A stretch of 64,000 nt of DNA. Origin: SAR92 clade bacterium H455. GTDB taxonomy: Bacteria > Pseudomonadota > Gammaproteobacteria > Pseudomonadales > Porticoccaceae. The stretch's first letter is position 1. Each line of letters starts with the position of its first letter. A program made the translations under genes and the position numbers. A model generated the notes under the pieces. That model searched no databases and was not told the DNA's origin. It worked only from the letters and a program-made list of their open reading frames with translations. The stretch lies in NCBI GenBank assembly GCA_024802545.1, contig CP103416.1, forward strand, positions 1,302,001 through 1,366,000, read 5' to 3'. Positions 46,839-55,708 of the stretch are shown piece by piece.

Positions 46839-46869
46839 GAGATCCCTCCACTGCGGTCGGGATGAACTG
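46839..46869 (+). repeat. GATCC...GGATGACA intergenic repeat, short variant
   Basis: Begins GAGATCCCTCC and ends TCGGGATGAACTG, with the core shortened. Confidence 0.6.
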
Positions 46870-46999
46870 TCCGGAATTTGTGAGAGCGGGAAAAGGGGGT
46901 CATCATCTTATGTCTCTAACGACTTATGACAAATCCGACCTTTCTTCTTTTCCCTGTCTGTCGAACAATATCCCTGTGTTTGGCAGATAGTTCAAGCAT

Positions 47000-47067
47000 A
47001 GGATGACAGGGTATTGCGGGTCGGGATGAACTGCAGCTTGCCATCCTGAGCGAAGTCGAAGGATCTC
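47000..47067 (-). repeat. composite of GGATGACA repeat fragments
   Basis: Contains GGATGACAGGGTATTGCGGG, then TCGGGATGAACTG on the plus strand and an inverted copy whose reverse complement reads GAGATCCTTCG...CAGGATGG. Confidence 0.6.
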
Positions 47068-47133
47068 TAACTTATCACTATCCAGATCCCGCCAAACAGG
47101 GCAAAATACTCTCCAACCTAGCAAGGAACTTCT

Positions 47134-47700
47134 ATGCGTTTAATTATTGGTATGTCCGGCTCGAGCGGTGTTATTTATGGTATTCGCATGCTGCAGATGC
47201 TCGCCGATAAACCTGAAATCGAAACCCATCTGGTGATGAGCCAAGCGGCGCGCATGAACATTGGTATCGAAACCGATTGGGCTGTGGAAGATGTTGAAGC
47301 CCTTGCGGATGAAGTTCATAACAATAAAAACATTGGTGCCACCATCGCCAGTGGTTCATTTAAAACTGCTGGCATGATTGTGGTTCCCTGTTCCATGAAA
47401 ACTCTCTCTGGGATCGTTAATTCTTACGCCGACAATCTTTTGATTCGCGCTGCCGATGTGATCCTCAAAGAGCGCCGTAGGCTAGTGATTGTGCCCCGTG
47501 AATCGCCCTTGCACACTGGCCACTGCGAACTGATGTTTAAGGCTAGCCAATACGGCGCGATTATCTGCCCACCCTCACCAGCGTTTTATACCAACCCGCA
47601 AAGCGTCGACGATATTATCAATCACTCTGTGGCCCGGGTCTTGGATCTATTTGATATTGAAACTGCCAACCTTAAACGCTGGCAAGGGCAGGGCAGTTAA
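47134..47700 (+). CDS. ubiX: flavin prenyltransferase UbiX
   Basis: A 188-residue UbiX/Pad1-type protein: MRLIIGMSGSSGVIYGIRML phosphate-binding start, SGSFKTAGMIVVPCSMKTLS (about 72-91) and RRRLVIVPRESPLHTGHCEL (about 111-130). It prenylates FMN to make the cofactor for UbiD-type decarboxylases in ubiquinone synthesis or aromatic acid decarboxylation. No ubiD is present in the window. It shares one base with the next gene. Confidence 0.95.
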   Translation: MRLIIGMSGSSGVIYGIRMLQMLADKPEIETHLVMSQAARMNIGIETDWAVEDVEALADEVHNNKNIGATIASGSFKTAGMIVVPCSMKTLSGIVNSYADNLLIRAADVILKERRRLVIVPRESPLHTGHCELMFKASQYGAIICPPSPAFYTNPQSVDDIINHSVARVLDLFDIETANLKRWQGQGS

Positions 47701-48176
47701 TGGCGGCTGATACCGCGCCATTAAAGGCCTTTCTGCAGGCAGAATCGGTTTTGACTCTATCAGTCAATGACGATCAGGGGCCTTGGACTGCACCAGTACT
47801 CTATGTGGCTGACGAGGATTTAAATCTCTATTTTCTCTCCTCTTCTTCGACTCGACATATTGCTAGCCTGCCCGAGGATAACCGTATTGCGGCATCGATT
47901 TACAGTGATTACAAAGGTGATTGGCTGGGGATCTGCGGTGTGCAGATGGAGGCGCATATCAGCCAGGTTGACGAGACTGATCGAGCCGCCGCTGCGGCCC
48001 GTTATTTTCAGCGTTTTCCTGAAGTGAAGGCGCTGATCGATAATCCGGCCAACGAACAGGAGCAGCGTATTGGCGCGGCCTTTGGCAAGAGCCACTTTTT
48101 TCGCGTAACGCCGACCTGTGTACGCTTTATTAACAATGCCGATGGCTTTTCATCGCGCAATGAGTGGCGCTTTTAA
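47700..48176 (+). CDS. pyridoxamine 5'-phosphate oxidase-like flavin-binding protein
   Basis: A 158-residue split-barrel FMN-binding protein (TLSVNDDQGPWTAPVLYVAD near the start, then LYFLSSSSTRHIASLPEDNR and IAASIYSDYKGDWLGICGVQ), like UPF0306/YhbP proteins. The exact reaction is unknown. It overlaps ubiX by one base, so the pair is translationally coupled, perhaps because both bind FMN. Confidence 0.85.
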   Translation: MAADTAPLKAFLQAESVLTLSVNDDQGPWTAPVLYVADEDLNLYFLSSSSTRHIASLPEDNRIAASIYSDYKGDWLGICGVQMEAHISQVDETDRAAAAARYFQRFPEVKALIDNPANEQEQRIGAAFGKSHFFRVTPTCVRFINNADGFSSRNEWRF

Positions 48177-48203
48177 TTAAGCCACTCGTAATTAAGCCAC
48201 TCG
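48174..48203 (+). repeat. 15-bp tandem duplication TAATTAAGCCACTCG x2
   Basis: Copies at 48174-48188 and 48189-48203. The first copy begins with the stop codon of the upstream gene. The second runs into the palindrome CACTCGAGTG. Confidence 0.8.
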
Positions 48204-48224
48204 AGTGAGAGTCTTGCCCCTGGC

Positions 48225-51200
48225 TTATTCCTCTAGATTAAATAGCGTCGTATTACCGCCTCGAGCGACCAAATTCTCCGTGCGCGTGCGCTCACTTAAA
48301 AACCAAAGCAGCCAGTGATAGCTGTAATCTTGGCCCCGCTGGGGCCATTCAATCAGCGGAATAATACTCCCGGTACGCTTGGCCATTACTTGCCTGAGGC
48401 TTGAGCTGTTGGCATTCAGGCTGTTGGCCAGTACGCCTTCCACCTGATTATCCAGAACGAGACTGCCAAGCATATCCAGAGGGGCAGTGAGCAGAAGATT
48501 TCTGGGCAAACCGGCTTGTGCATACTTATCCTGCAGACTTTGTAATTTCTCTTGGTGACAGCTGTCAGCGGTGACAACTAAGGAGCAGCCACAGAGCAGG
48601 GCACTGGCAATTTGTTTCTCTGCATCGGCGAATCTATCTTGTTGGGTAACAATCAGTGTCAATACACCGCGGCCTTGCACTGATAGTTGATTCTCTTCCC
48701 CGGTGGGTCCCGGCAGCTCGATAGGGTTGGCTAACTTTTCTCTGGCGACTGCATCAATCTGCTGCAGCCATGTCTGATCTGTGGTGACCTGTTGCAAAAT
48801 AATCAGCCGCGAATCTATAGAGCTGGACTGCCAGTTTTTCAGGGCATGGTGAGCACTTGATGCTGTGGTGCCCTGTCGGGTTTTAGATTGATTAATCGTC
48901 ACATCAAATGATCTGCCTGCAGTGACTGGGATATCTGCCTGCGAGAAACGCTGCATATAGTTGGGACCACCGGCCTTTGGACCTGTGCCCGAGAGCCCAC
49001 GACCACCGAATGGATTAACTCCAACCACCGCACCAACCATGTTGCGGTTGATATAGGTATTGCCGGCAATGGTGTTGCTAAATACCTTCTGGGCAAAGGC
49101 CTGAATGCGGCTGTGAACGCCTAGGGTAAGACCAAAGCCGGTGTTGTTAATCTGTTCAATCACCTTGCCCAGCTGATCAGAATCAAAGCGAACCACATGA
49201 AGTATTGGGCCGAAGACTTCGTCTGTCAGCACGTCGAGGGAATCAATTTCAAAGGCATGGGGTGCGATGAAGCTGCCATTGGCACAGCTGCTGTCCAGCT
49301 CGACTTTTGCAATCAGCTTAGCTTCGCGGTTCATGCGATCTATATGAGTCTGGAGTTCTTTCTGTGCCCCGGAATCGATAACTGGCCCCAGGTCACTGCT
49401 GAGTAAGCGTGGGTCGCCGGCCTTCAGTAAGGCCATGGCGCCTTTAAGCATGTGCAGTAGATTGTCGGCTATATCGGATTGGACAAATAATACGCGGAGG
49501 GCTGAGCAGCGCTGTCCGGCACTTTGGAAGGCCGACATGATTACGTCATCCACTACCTGTTCTAGCAGGGCGCTGGAGTCCACGACCATACAGTTTTGGC
49601 CGCCAGTTTCAGCGATAAAGGGAGTCGGTGGGCCGGGACGCAAAGCCAGCTGCTGGTTGATATGTTGCGCGGTGCCAGTGGAACCGGTGAAGGCAATGCC
49701 GGCAATGCGGCTGTCGCCCAGTACTAGGTTGCCAATCTGCGAGCCGCTGCCGAGCAGTAACTGCAATGCTGCGCCCGGCACTCCGGCCTCGTGGAACAAG
49801 CGCACTGCATAGGCCGCGATGGCCGGTGTTTGGGCCGCTGGTTTGGCCAGCACTGTATTGCCTGCTGCTAGAGCGGCGGCAATCTGGCCAACGGTAATGG
49901 CGAGGGGAAAGTTCCATGGGCTGACGCAGAAAAATACGCCGCGTCCGATTAAACCCTGCAATAATTGAGCTTGCACTGCATAGTAGCGGCAGAAGTCGAT
50001 GGCCTCGCGAACTTCGGAGATGCCGTCATTAACGGTGCGTCCACCCTCAAGGCTGATCACGCCAACCAGCTGACCAAAGTCTCGTTCCATTAGATCTGCG
50101 ACTTTCTCGAGAATCGTCGCTCTAGCACCATGACCTACACCATTCCATGTCGGATAGGCTTGATTGGCCGACTCTAGGGCGCGGAGAATATCGTCATCGT
50201 TGACTCGGGCGCTGTGGCCAATCAACTGGGTCTGATCAATTGGGCTGTAGCAGGGTGTCAGTTCTCTGTCCAAATCCACGCCGTCAATAATCGGTTGCGA
50301 CAGCAGCTGCGGCGTCTTGGCAACCTGGCCTAAGAGCTGCTCGGCTTCCAGTATTGAATCCAGATCTATGCCATGGGCATTCTTGCGCTCTTCTCCCACG
50401 GCCCTAAACATCTCTGGTGGCACAGGAATGCCTTTGTGCTGATAGGGGAAGCAGCTATTGACCTGCTTGCGGTTATCTTCGAGGAGCTCTTCTACTGGAG
50501 TCTGTTCATCGAGGAAGCGATTGACGAAGGAGCTGTTGGCGCCATTTTCCAGTAGTCGTCGCACCAGATAGGGAAGCAGATCGCTGTGGTTGCCTATGGG
50601 AGCATAGACGCGCACAGGGATGGCTTTGGCTGTTTTTGAATTAGCGGTTTTTGATATAGACAGCCTTAGGTTGTCATAGAGAATATGACCCATGCCGTGG
50701 AGGCGCTGAAATTCAAATTCACGGTCCCCGGCAATATGTAGAATCATGGTGGCGGTGTAGGCATTGTGGGTGGCGAATTGCGGGTACACCGCATCCTGTG
50801 CGTCGAGCAAAATCCCGGCGCAGTGCTGGTAGCAGAGATCGGTGTTGGCTTTGCGAGTGAATACTGGGTAGCTGGCAAGTCCCAGTTCTTGGGCATGTTT
50901 GATTTCGGCATCCCAGTAGGCGCCTTTAACAAGGCGTACCATCAGGCGACGATTGGTCTCGCGGGCCAGGCCAATCAACCACTTGGCCGTATCTGGTGCG
51001 CGCTTTTGGTAGGCCTGCAGCACAAAGCCGAGACCCTGCCAGCCATCGAGATCACTGTCTTTGGCTAGGGCTTCAAAGATGTCCATGGAGATGTCGAGTC
51101 TGTAGGCTTCCTCAGCATCTATGGAGAGGCCAATGTTGTATTTCGCCGCTTGGACACAGAGCTGCTTAATGCGTGGCAATAATTCCTTCATTACCAGACC

Positions 51201-51968
51201 GTACTGGGCAAAATAGTAGCGCGGGTGCAGAGCTGAGAGCTTGACCGAGATACCATTGGCGCTGTTGACATCAGTGGCGCCTGAACTCTGACCAATACTG
51301 TCAATGGCGCTGGCATAGGCGGTTAAATAATTACGTGCATCGGAATCGGTGCGGGCACCTTCGCCGAGCATATCAAAGGAGAATTTGGTCTCAACGTGGT
51401 TTTGCTTGGCGCCGCGCTTAAGACCTTCTTGAATGTTGCGCCCGAGCACATACTGACCACCCATTATTTTCATCGCCTGCATTATTGCTGCGCGAATAAC
51501 CGGTTCCCCGGCACTGGCGGTGAGTCGTTTGAGCCAGTTGTCGGTATTCTCGGTGATCTCTGTATCCAGACTCACCACCTGGCCGGTAAGCATCAGTCCC
51601 CAGGTTGAGGCATTTACAAATAGCGATTTGGAATTGTTGCGATGACTACGCCAGTTGCCCGCTTGGATCTTTTCCGCAATTAAGCGATCTGCGGTTAACG
51701 TATCCGGCACTCGCAGCAGTGCTTCTGCCAAGCACATCAATGCCACGCCTTCAGCATTAGAAAGGCCAAATTCAAGCAAAAAGGCATCCAATATTCCGCT
51801 GCTGGATTTGTCTGCGCGACACTGAGTGACCAGATTGCGAGCGTCCTGCAAAATGGCCTCGCGACTGGCGCCAGAGAGTGGATTGCTGTGTAGCAACTGA
51901 GTCACAGCCTGGTGCTCTTCCTGGTGAGTGGCCTGACGTATTTTATCGCGCAGCGCAGTCTGGTTCAT
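48225..51968 (-). CDS. putA: bifunctional proline dehydrogenase / P5C dehydrogenase PutA, without RHH domain
   Basis: A 1247-residue PutA. The N-terminal arm begins MNQTALRDKIRQATHQEEHQ with no ribbon-helix-helix repressor domain. The FAD proline dehydrogenase barrel (about 180-480) includes SALHPRYYFAQYG and RLVKGAYWDAEIK. The NAD-dependent aldehyde dehydrogenase (about 560-1010) has CVSPWNFPLAITVGQIA and the catalytic Cys in SAGQRCSALRVL. The C-terminal about 220 residues form the extra ALDH-like domain. It oxidises proline to glutamate. Lacking RHH, it cannot repress itself as E. coli PutA does; the divergent Lrp-family gene is the likely regulator. Confidence 0.95.
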   Translation of the reverse strand: MNQTALRDKIRQATHQEEHQAVTQLLHSNPLSGASREAILQDARNLVTQCRADKSSSGILDAFLLEFGLSNAEGVALMCLAEALLRVPDTLTADRLIAEKIQAGNWRSHRNNSKSLFVNASTWGLMLTGQVVSLDTEITENTDNWLKRLTASAGEPVIRAAIMQAMKIMGGQYVLGRNIQEGLKRGAKQNHVETKFSFDMLGEGARTDSDARNYLTAYASAIDSIGQSSGATDVNSANGISVKLSALHPRYYFAQYGLVMKELLPRIKQLCVQAAKYNIGLSIDAEEAYRLDISMDIFEALAKDSDLDGWQGLGFVLQAYQKRAPDTAKWLIGLARETNRRLMVRLVKGAYWDAEIKHAQELGLASYPVFTRKANTDLCYQHCAGILLDAQDAVYPQFATHNAYTATMILHIAGDREFEFQRLHGMGHILYDNLRLSISKTANSKTAKAIPVRVYAPIGNHSDLLPYLVRRLLENGANSSFVNRFLDEQTPVEELLEDNRKQVNSCFPYQHKGIPVPPEMFRAVGEERKNAHGIDLDSILEAEQLLGQVAKTPQLLSQPIIDGVDLDRELTPCYSPIDQTQLIGHSARVNDDDILRALESANQAYPTWNGVGHGARATILEKVADLMERDFGQLVGVISLEGGRTVNDGISEVREAIDFCRYYAVQAQLLQGLIGRGVFFCVSPWNFPLAITVGQIAAALAAGNTVLAKPAAQTPAIAAYAVRLFHEAGVPGAALQLLLGSGSQIGNLVLGDSRIAGIAFTGSTGTAQHINQQLALRPGPPTPFIAETGGQNCMVVDSSALLEQVVDDVIMSAFQSAGQRCSALRVLFVQSDIADNLLHMLKGAMALLKAGDPRLLSSDLGPVIDSGAQKELQTHIDRMNREAKLIAKVELDSSCANGSFIAPHAFEIDSLDVLTDEVFGPILHVVRFDSDQLGKVIEQINNTGFGLTLGVHSRIQAFAQKVFSNTIAGNTYINRNMVGAVVGVNPFGGRGLSGTGPKAGGPNYMQRFSQADIPVTAGRSFDVTINQSKTRQGTTASSAHHALKNWQSSSIDSRLIILQQVTTDQTWLQQIDAVAREKLANPIELPGPTGEENQLSVQGRGVLTLIVTQQDRFADAEKQIASALLCGCSLVVTADSCHQEKLQSLQDKYAQAGLPRNLLLTAPLDMLGSLVLDNQVEGVLANSLNANSSSLRQVMAKRTGSIIPLIEWPQRGQDYSYHWLLWFLSERTRTENLVARGGNTTLFNLEE

Positions 51969-52141
51969 GGGTGCCTACCTATCTTTTAATCTAATTAAGA
52001 TATGGCATTTTCACTTAATCATTGCAGTATATGTCTCCATAGTTTGTAGTAATCCAGTTAAATAAACTGCCAATTTAGATTTAATAGACTATTGTGCTGC
52101 TAAGGTATATGGATTTTTGGGTGTTTTATGGAGTGCAGAAA

Positions 52142-52618
52142 ATGAAAACAGTAACTGATCTTGATCGTACTGATCGACGGATTCTCAATATATTGCAACG
52201 GCAGGGACGCATCGCCAATGTGGATCTGGCTAAACAGGTCAATTTGACCCCGACGCCCTGTCTTGAGCGGGTTAAGCGATTGGAAAAAGAGGGCTTTATT
52301 ACCCAGTATGTGGCGTTGTTGGATCCGGTGAAAGCCAATGCTGCACTGTCCGCCTATATTGAAGTGCAACTGGAGAGCACAACCACTGAGGCTATTGCCT
52401 TATTTGATCAGCAGATGCTGGCCCTAGATGAGGTGCTGGAATGTCAGCTGGTGGCTGGTGGCTTCGATTATTTGATCAAGATACGGGTAGAGGATATGCA
52501 GCATTATCAGCGGTTTCTCGGGGGCAAGCTATCTGGGATTAAAGGCATTAGCCAAACCCACACCTATGTGGTGATTCATGATGTGAAATCGGAAACGGCG
52601 ATTAAGATTAATCCCTAG
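52142..52618 (+). CDS. Lrp/AsnC-family regulator, divergent from putA
   Basis: A 158-residue Lrp-type protein: N-terminal winged HTH (LDRTDRRILNILQRQGRIAN, VDLAKQVNLTPTPCLERVKR) and a C-terminal RAM/ligand-binding ferredoxin-like domain (VLECQLVAGGFDYLIKIRVE). The ATG at 52142 is chosen because GGAG lies about nine bases upstream and the domain starts there. Divergent placement with putA is the arrangement of PutR/Lrp activators of proline oxidation in many proteobacteria. Confidence 0.9.
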   Translation: MKTVTDLDRTDRRILNILQRQGRIANVDLAKQVNLTPTPCLERVKRLEKEGFITQYVALLDPVKANAALSAYIEVQLESTTTEAIALFDQQMLALDEVLECQLVAGGFDYLIKIRVEDMQHYQRFLGGKLSGIKGISQTHTYVVIHDVKSETAIKINP

Positions 52619-52685
52619 GGGCGGGGTTTAGTCTGGTTCAAGGGCTGATAATAAGGGCTTTTGAAGATGGCGTTTAAAATTAGCC

Positions 52686-53762
52686 TTATAAATAAACCCG
52701 CATGACGCGCCCTGGCATCCGCGTCAGCAGTTCATAGCCGATGGTATCGCAGTAGCTGGCCACTTCATTAACCGGCAAGTCGGGTCCCCAGAGCACTGCC
52801 TTATCGCCAATCGCAACTTCTGTTAACTCTGTAACATCAACCGTAATCATATCCATAGAGACACGTCCCACCAGCGGGCAGCGAATACCATTGATCAGCA
52901 CTGGCGTGCTGTTGGGGGCATTGCGTGGATAGCCGTCGCCATAGCCAACGGTAATGGTTGCGATGGTGGAGTCTCGCTGAGCAGTCCAGTTGGCGGTATA
53001 ACCTACGGACTCGCCAGCAGCGATTGTGCGCAGGGAAATCACTGCAGATTCAAATGACATCACTGGCTTCAGTAAATCGGCATTTTCCTGGGCTACAGCA
53101 AAGGGGGAGTTGCCATAGAGCATATAGCCCGGACGCTGCCATTCCCGCCGGGCTTTGGGCCAGGCCAAAATGGCCGCTGAGTTGGCTAGGCTCTGCAGTG
53201 CAGTCACTGGCGCGCAGGCTTTAAAGGTATCAATCTGCGTAGAGGTGGCCTCACTGTCCAAATCATCGGCACAGGCAAAGTGCGAGGTGAATACTATCGG
53301 CTGCCTAATATTGCGGCTGCTATTGAGGCTGCGGTAGACCTCGGCAACATCTTCGGGCTGAAATCCCAGACGGTGCATGCCGGTGTCGACGCCGAGCCAA
53401 ACAGTTAGGGGTGCAGGCAGGTCTGCATTAATTATCGCTTCTTTTTGCTGATGATTTTCAACCATCACCCAGAAGCCTTTAGTGGCCGCCACCTTGAGCT
53501 CCGAGGCTTCAAAGGCGCCCTCCAACAGCAGTATGGGCTGTTTAATTCCTGCATCGCGCAGTTCCAGTGCTTCTTCAATACAGGCAACACCAAAGGCTGG
53601 GGCAATATCTTCAAGAGACTGGGAGACTTTCACTGCGCCATGGCCGTAGGCATTGGCCTTGACCATGGGGATGGTCTTTGACTCCGGTGCTAATGATTGC
53701 GCCAACTGATAGTTGTGGCGCAGTGCCTGAAGGTCGATAACTGCTCTGGTGGGTCTGGACAT
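52686..53762 (-). CDS. alr: alanine racemase
   Basis: A 358-residue PLP enzyme with MVKANAYGHGAVKVSQ (PLP Lys35), the catalytic Tyr in AGESVGYTANW (about 256) and the C-terminal DMITVDVTE, GYELLTRMPGRVMRVYL. It interconverts L- and D-alanine. It sits immediately downstream of a D-amino acid transaminase gene and beside putA, which suggests a catabolic (DadX-like) rather than, or in addition to, a cell-wall role. Confidence 0.95.
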   Translation of the reverse strand: MSRPTRAVIDLQALRHNYQLAQSLAPESKTIPMVKANAYGHGAVKVSQSLEDIAPAFGVACIEEALELRDAGIKQPILLLEGAFEASELKVAATKGFWVMVENHQQKEAIINADLPAPLTVWLGVDTGMHRLGFQPEDVAEVYRSLNSSRNIRQPIVFTSHFACADDLDSEATSTQIDTFKACAPVTALQSLANSAAILAWPKARREWQRPGYMLYGNSPFAVAQENADLLKPVMSFESAVISLRTIAAGESVGYTANWTAQRDSTIATITVGYGDGYPRNAPNSTPVLINGIRCPLVGRVSMDMITVDVTELTEVAIGDKAVLWGPDLPVNEVASYCDTIGYELLTRMPGRVMRVYL

Positions 53763-53774
53763 GCTGTTACCTAT

Positions 53775-53810
53775 TAGTCAAATCTGGTAGTCAAATCTGG
53801 TAGTCAAAGC
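53775..53810 (+). repeat. 13-bp tandem repeat TAGTCAAATCTGG
   Basis: Two exact copies (53775-53787, 53788-53800) and a third partial one (53801-53810) fill the spacer between alr and the transaminase gene. The last copy touches the transaminase stop. Confidence 0.8.
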
Positions 53811-54667
53811 TAGTAATTAAATTTTGCGGCGGAGTAGAGAGTCTGGGCCGCTAACCAGATATCGCCAATGCTGCCATCGCCAACTGGCTTGCCGTCGATT
53901 TCAGTGATCGGCGCGATTTCCTTTGAGGAGCTGGTAATCCAGACTTCGTCTGCGTTGGCTACCTCATCCATGGTGACTATGCGCTCTTGCACAGCAATCT
54001 GGCCATCGTTGCGCAGTACGTCGAGAATAATCTGGCGGGTGATGCCTGGGAGTTTTTGATTGTCCAAAAGTGGTGTGATCACTGTGCCATTTTTAACAAT
54101 AAAGACATTACAGGCGCTGGCTTCGGTGAGCTGATTGTCGGCATTAAATAGCAGAGTCTCGTCACTGCCTTGTGCGTAGCCATGCTGAAAATGCAGCACA
54201 TTGCCGAGCAGCGCAGTGGATTTGATCTGACAGCGATCCCAGCGGAGGTCGCGGGTAGTGGAGGCTTTTTTCGCTGTAACCCTGCTCTTGTCGGCGATGG
54301 GTGCCGGGGCTATTGCAAAGGTATAGGCAAACACTGTCGGCGCTATATTTTCTGGAAAAGCGTGAAAGCGCTTGGTATCTGTGCCGCGACTCACATGGAG
54401 GTAGATGCCCAGATTGCCGGGATCATTCTCGCTGATCAAGCGATTGCAGACTGTGGCCCAATCGTCTATGGACCAGTCCAGCTGAATACCAATTGCCTCG
54501 AGGCCGTCTTTCATGCGCGCAATATGAAGGGCAAAACCGACCATTTTCCCGGCATAGGATGGCACTACTTCATAGATGCCGTCACCGAACAAAAAACCGC
54601 GATCCATTGGCGATATTTTGGCCTGTTCTATGGGCATATATTCGCCATCTAAAAACGCAATACTCAT
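53810..54667 (-). CDS. dat: D-amino-acid transaminase (class IV)
   Basis: A 285-residue fold-type IV PLP enzyme: MDRGFLFGDGIYEVVPSYAG (about 21-40), PLP Lys149 in RCQIKSTALLGNVL, and LTEASACNVFIVKNG about 195. The YEVVP/Y and GDGIYE pattern with RGTDTKR favours D-alanine:2-oxoglutarate transaminases over the branched-chain (IlvE) group. It would convert D-alanine and 2-oxoglutarate to pyruvate and D-glutamate. Located just upstream of alr. Confidence 0.85.
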   Translation of the reverse strand: MSIAFLDGEYMPIEQAKISPMDRGFLFGDGIYEVVPSYAGKMVGFALHIARMKDGLEAIGIQLDWSIDDWATVCNRLISENDPGNLGIYLHVSRGTDTKRFHAFPENIAPTVFAYTFAIAPAPIADKSRVTAKKASTTRDLRWDRCQIKSTALLGNVLHFQHGYAQGSDETLLFNADNQLTEASACNVFIVKNGTVITPLLDNQKLPGITRQIILDVLRNDGQIAVQERIVTMDEVANADEVWITSSSKEIAPITEIDGKPVGDGSIGDIWLAAQTLYSAAKFNY

Positions 54668-54871
54668 ATTGATACCTTGTTGGACTGGGGCAATTTAGTG
54701 CTTATTTTAAGGCTTTGGTGCAGTACTTTTATTAACCTGCTGGTGTTTTAAAAATGGTATCAGCGAGGCGGATTGCACGCAAAGCAAATTGATTGGTATA
54801 AAGATCTTATTTTCTACTAAAACGGTGTTTTGTCGGGCTGATTCTAAGCTTGGCGAGAAAATAACCTGTCA

Positions 54872-55708
54872 TCAGCAAAATCCACCTAATTTTCTCAGGT
54901 CTTTAATCAGTTTCTCGCTAATATCAGACCCTAAGCTGTCCTCGGTCAGGCTGTTTTTTCTACTCACGCCATCGACACTGCCACGCGCCGAAAGATATTG
55001 CAGTGTAGCCAGATTATCCCAGCCCAGCAGCATATCTTGCTCTCTCAACACTGACAGCATGGCGATCAAACCATGGGCTGCCCAGTTGGATACATCGGCA
55101 ATCAGCAGTTCATCGCAGCAGGTGGCTGAGGGAATAATATTGAGTTGTGCAAGAGTGTCGGCAACATTGCCCATACCGATTTCATTGCCTCCGTCGCCAA
55201 TGCCGATAGTGGGGCAACTGGCGGTGCGTAAAAAGTAGTCGAAGCTGGCGCAGGCAGAACTTATATCTTCGCCGCGCATATTGTAGTACTTACCATCTGC
55301 GGCCATGCCCGGACGTTCAATGGATATCACCAGAGAGGGCTGATAATGGTGCAGGGCATTTTTGGCTTCAACCCTACTGACAGCGGGTTCGCCGACGCTA
55401 ATTTTGTGCACCCGAAAGTCACTGGCGATGGCATCGGCCAATGGTGCGCCACAGACAAGCACTGGTGTGGTGCCTAGGGTTTCTAAAACTCTATAAAGTG
55501 CGATAGCGCCAACTGGACCATCGGTTTCATAGGTGCCCGCAACGGGAAAACCGGTGCCGATTAACACTGTCCCTTTAGCGCTTAACAGCAGTTGGGCGGC
55601 GCGCAAATAGTAACCGGGCACCAGAGCTGCTTGCAGTGTCTGCATACCCCGGGGATTGCGCGCCACTAAAAGGTTTTCGATATGAGTGCTGAGGATCAGA
55701 TTATTCAT
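54872..55708 (-). CDS. DUF4392 protein, homologous to the C-terminal half of D-glutamate cyclase
   Basis: About 278 residues from MNNLILSTHI. The segment KGTVLIGTGFPVAGTYETDG (about 44-63) is a nucleotide- or phosphate-loop-like turn, GAIALYRVLETLG follows, and IGIGDGGNEIGMGNV (about 186-200) is the most conserved-looking part. These match DUF4392, the C-terminal domain of mammalian D-glutamate cyclase (DGLUCY/C14orf159), which turns D-glutamate into 5-oxo-D-proline. The start is set so that it overlaps pxpC by eight bases. The N-terminal half of the mammalian protein corresponds to the gene at 58389. Confidence 0.82.
   Translation of the reverse strand: MNNLILSTHIENLLVARNPRGMQTLQAALVPGYYLRAAQLLLSAKGTVLIGTGFPVAGTYETDGPVGAIALYRVLETLGTTPVLVCGAPLADAIASDFRVHKISVGEPAVSRVEAKNALHHYQPSLVISIERPGMAADGKYYNMRGEDISSACASFDYFLRTASCPTIGIGDGGNEIGMGNVADTLAQLNIIPSATCCDELLIADVSNWAAHGLIAMLSVLREQDMLLGWDNLATLQYLSARGSVDGVSRKNSLTEDSLGSDISEKLIKDLRKLGGFC

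Larger units (their letters stand above)
46700..47133. other. 434-base spacer rich in intergenic repeats
   Basis: No gene was seen. It contains the repeat copy at 46839-46869 and a composite at 47000-47067. The final bases AGCAAGGAACTTCT precede the ubiX start and hold its ribosome site. Confidence 0.5.
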
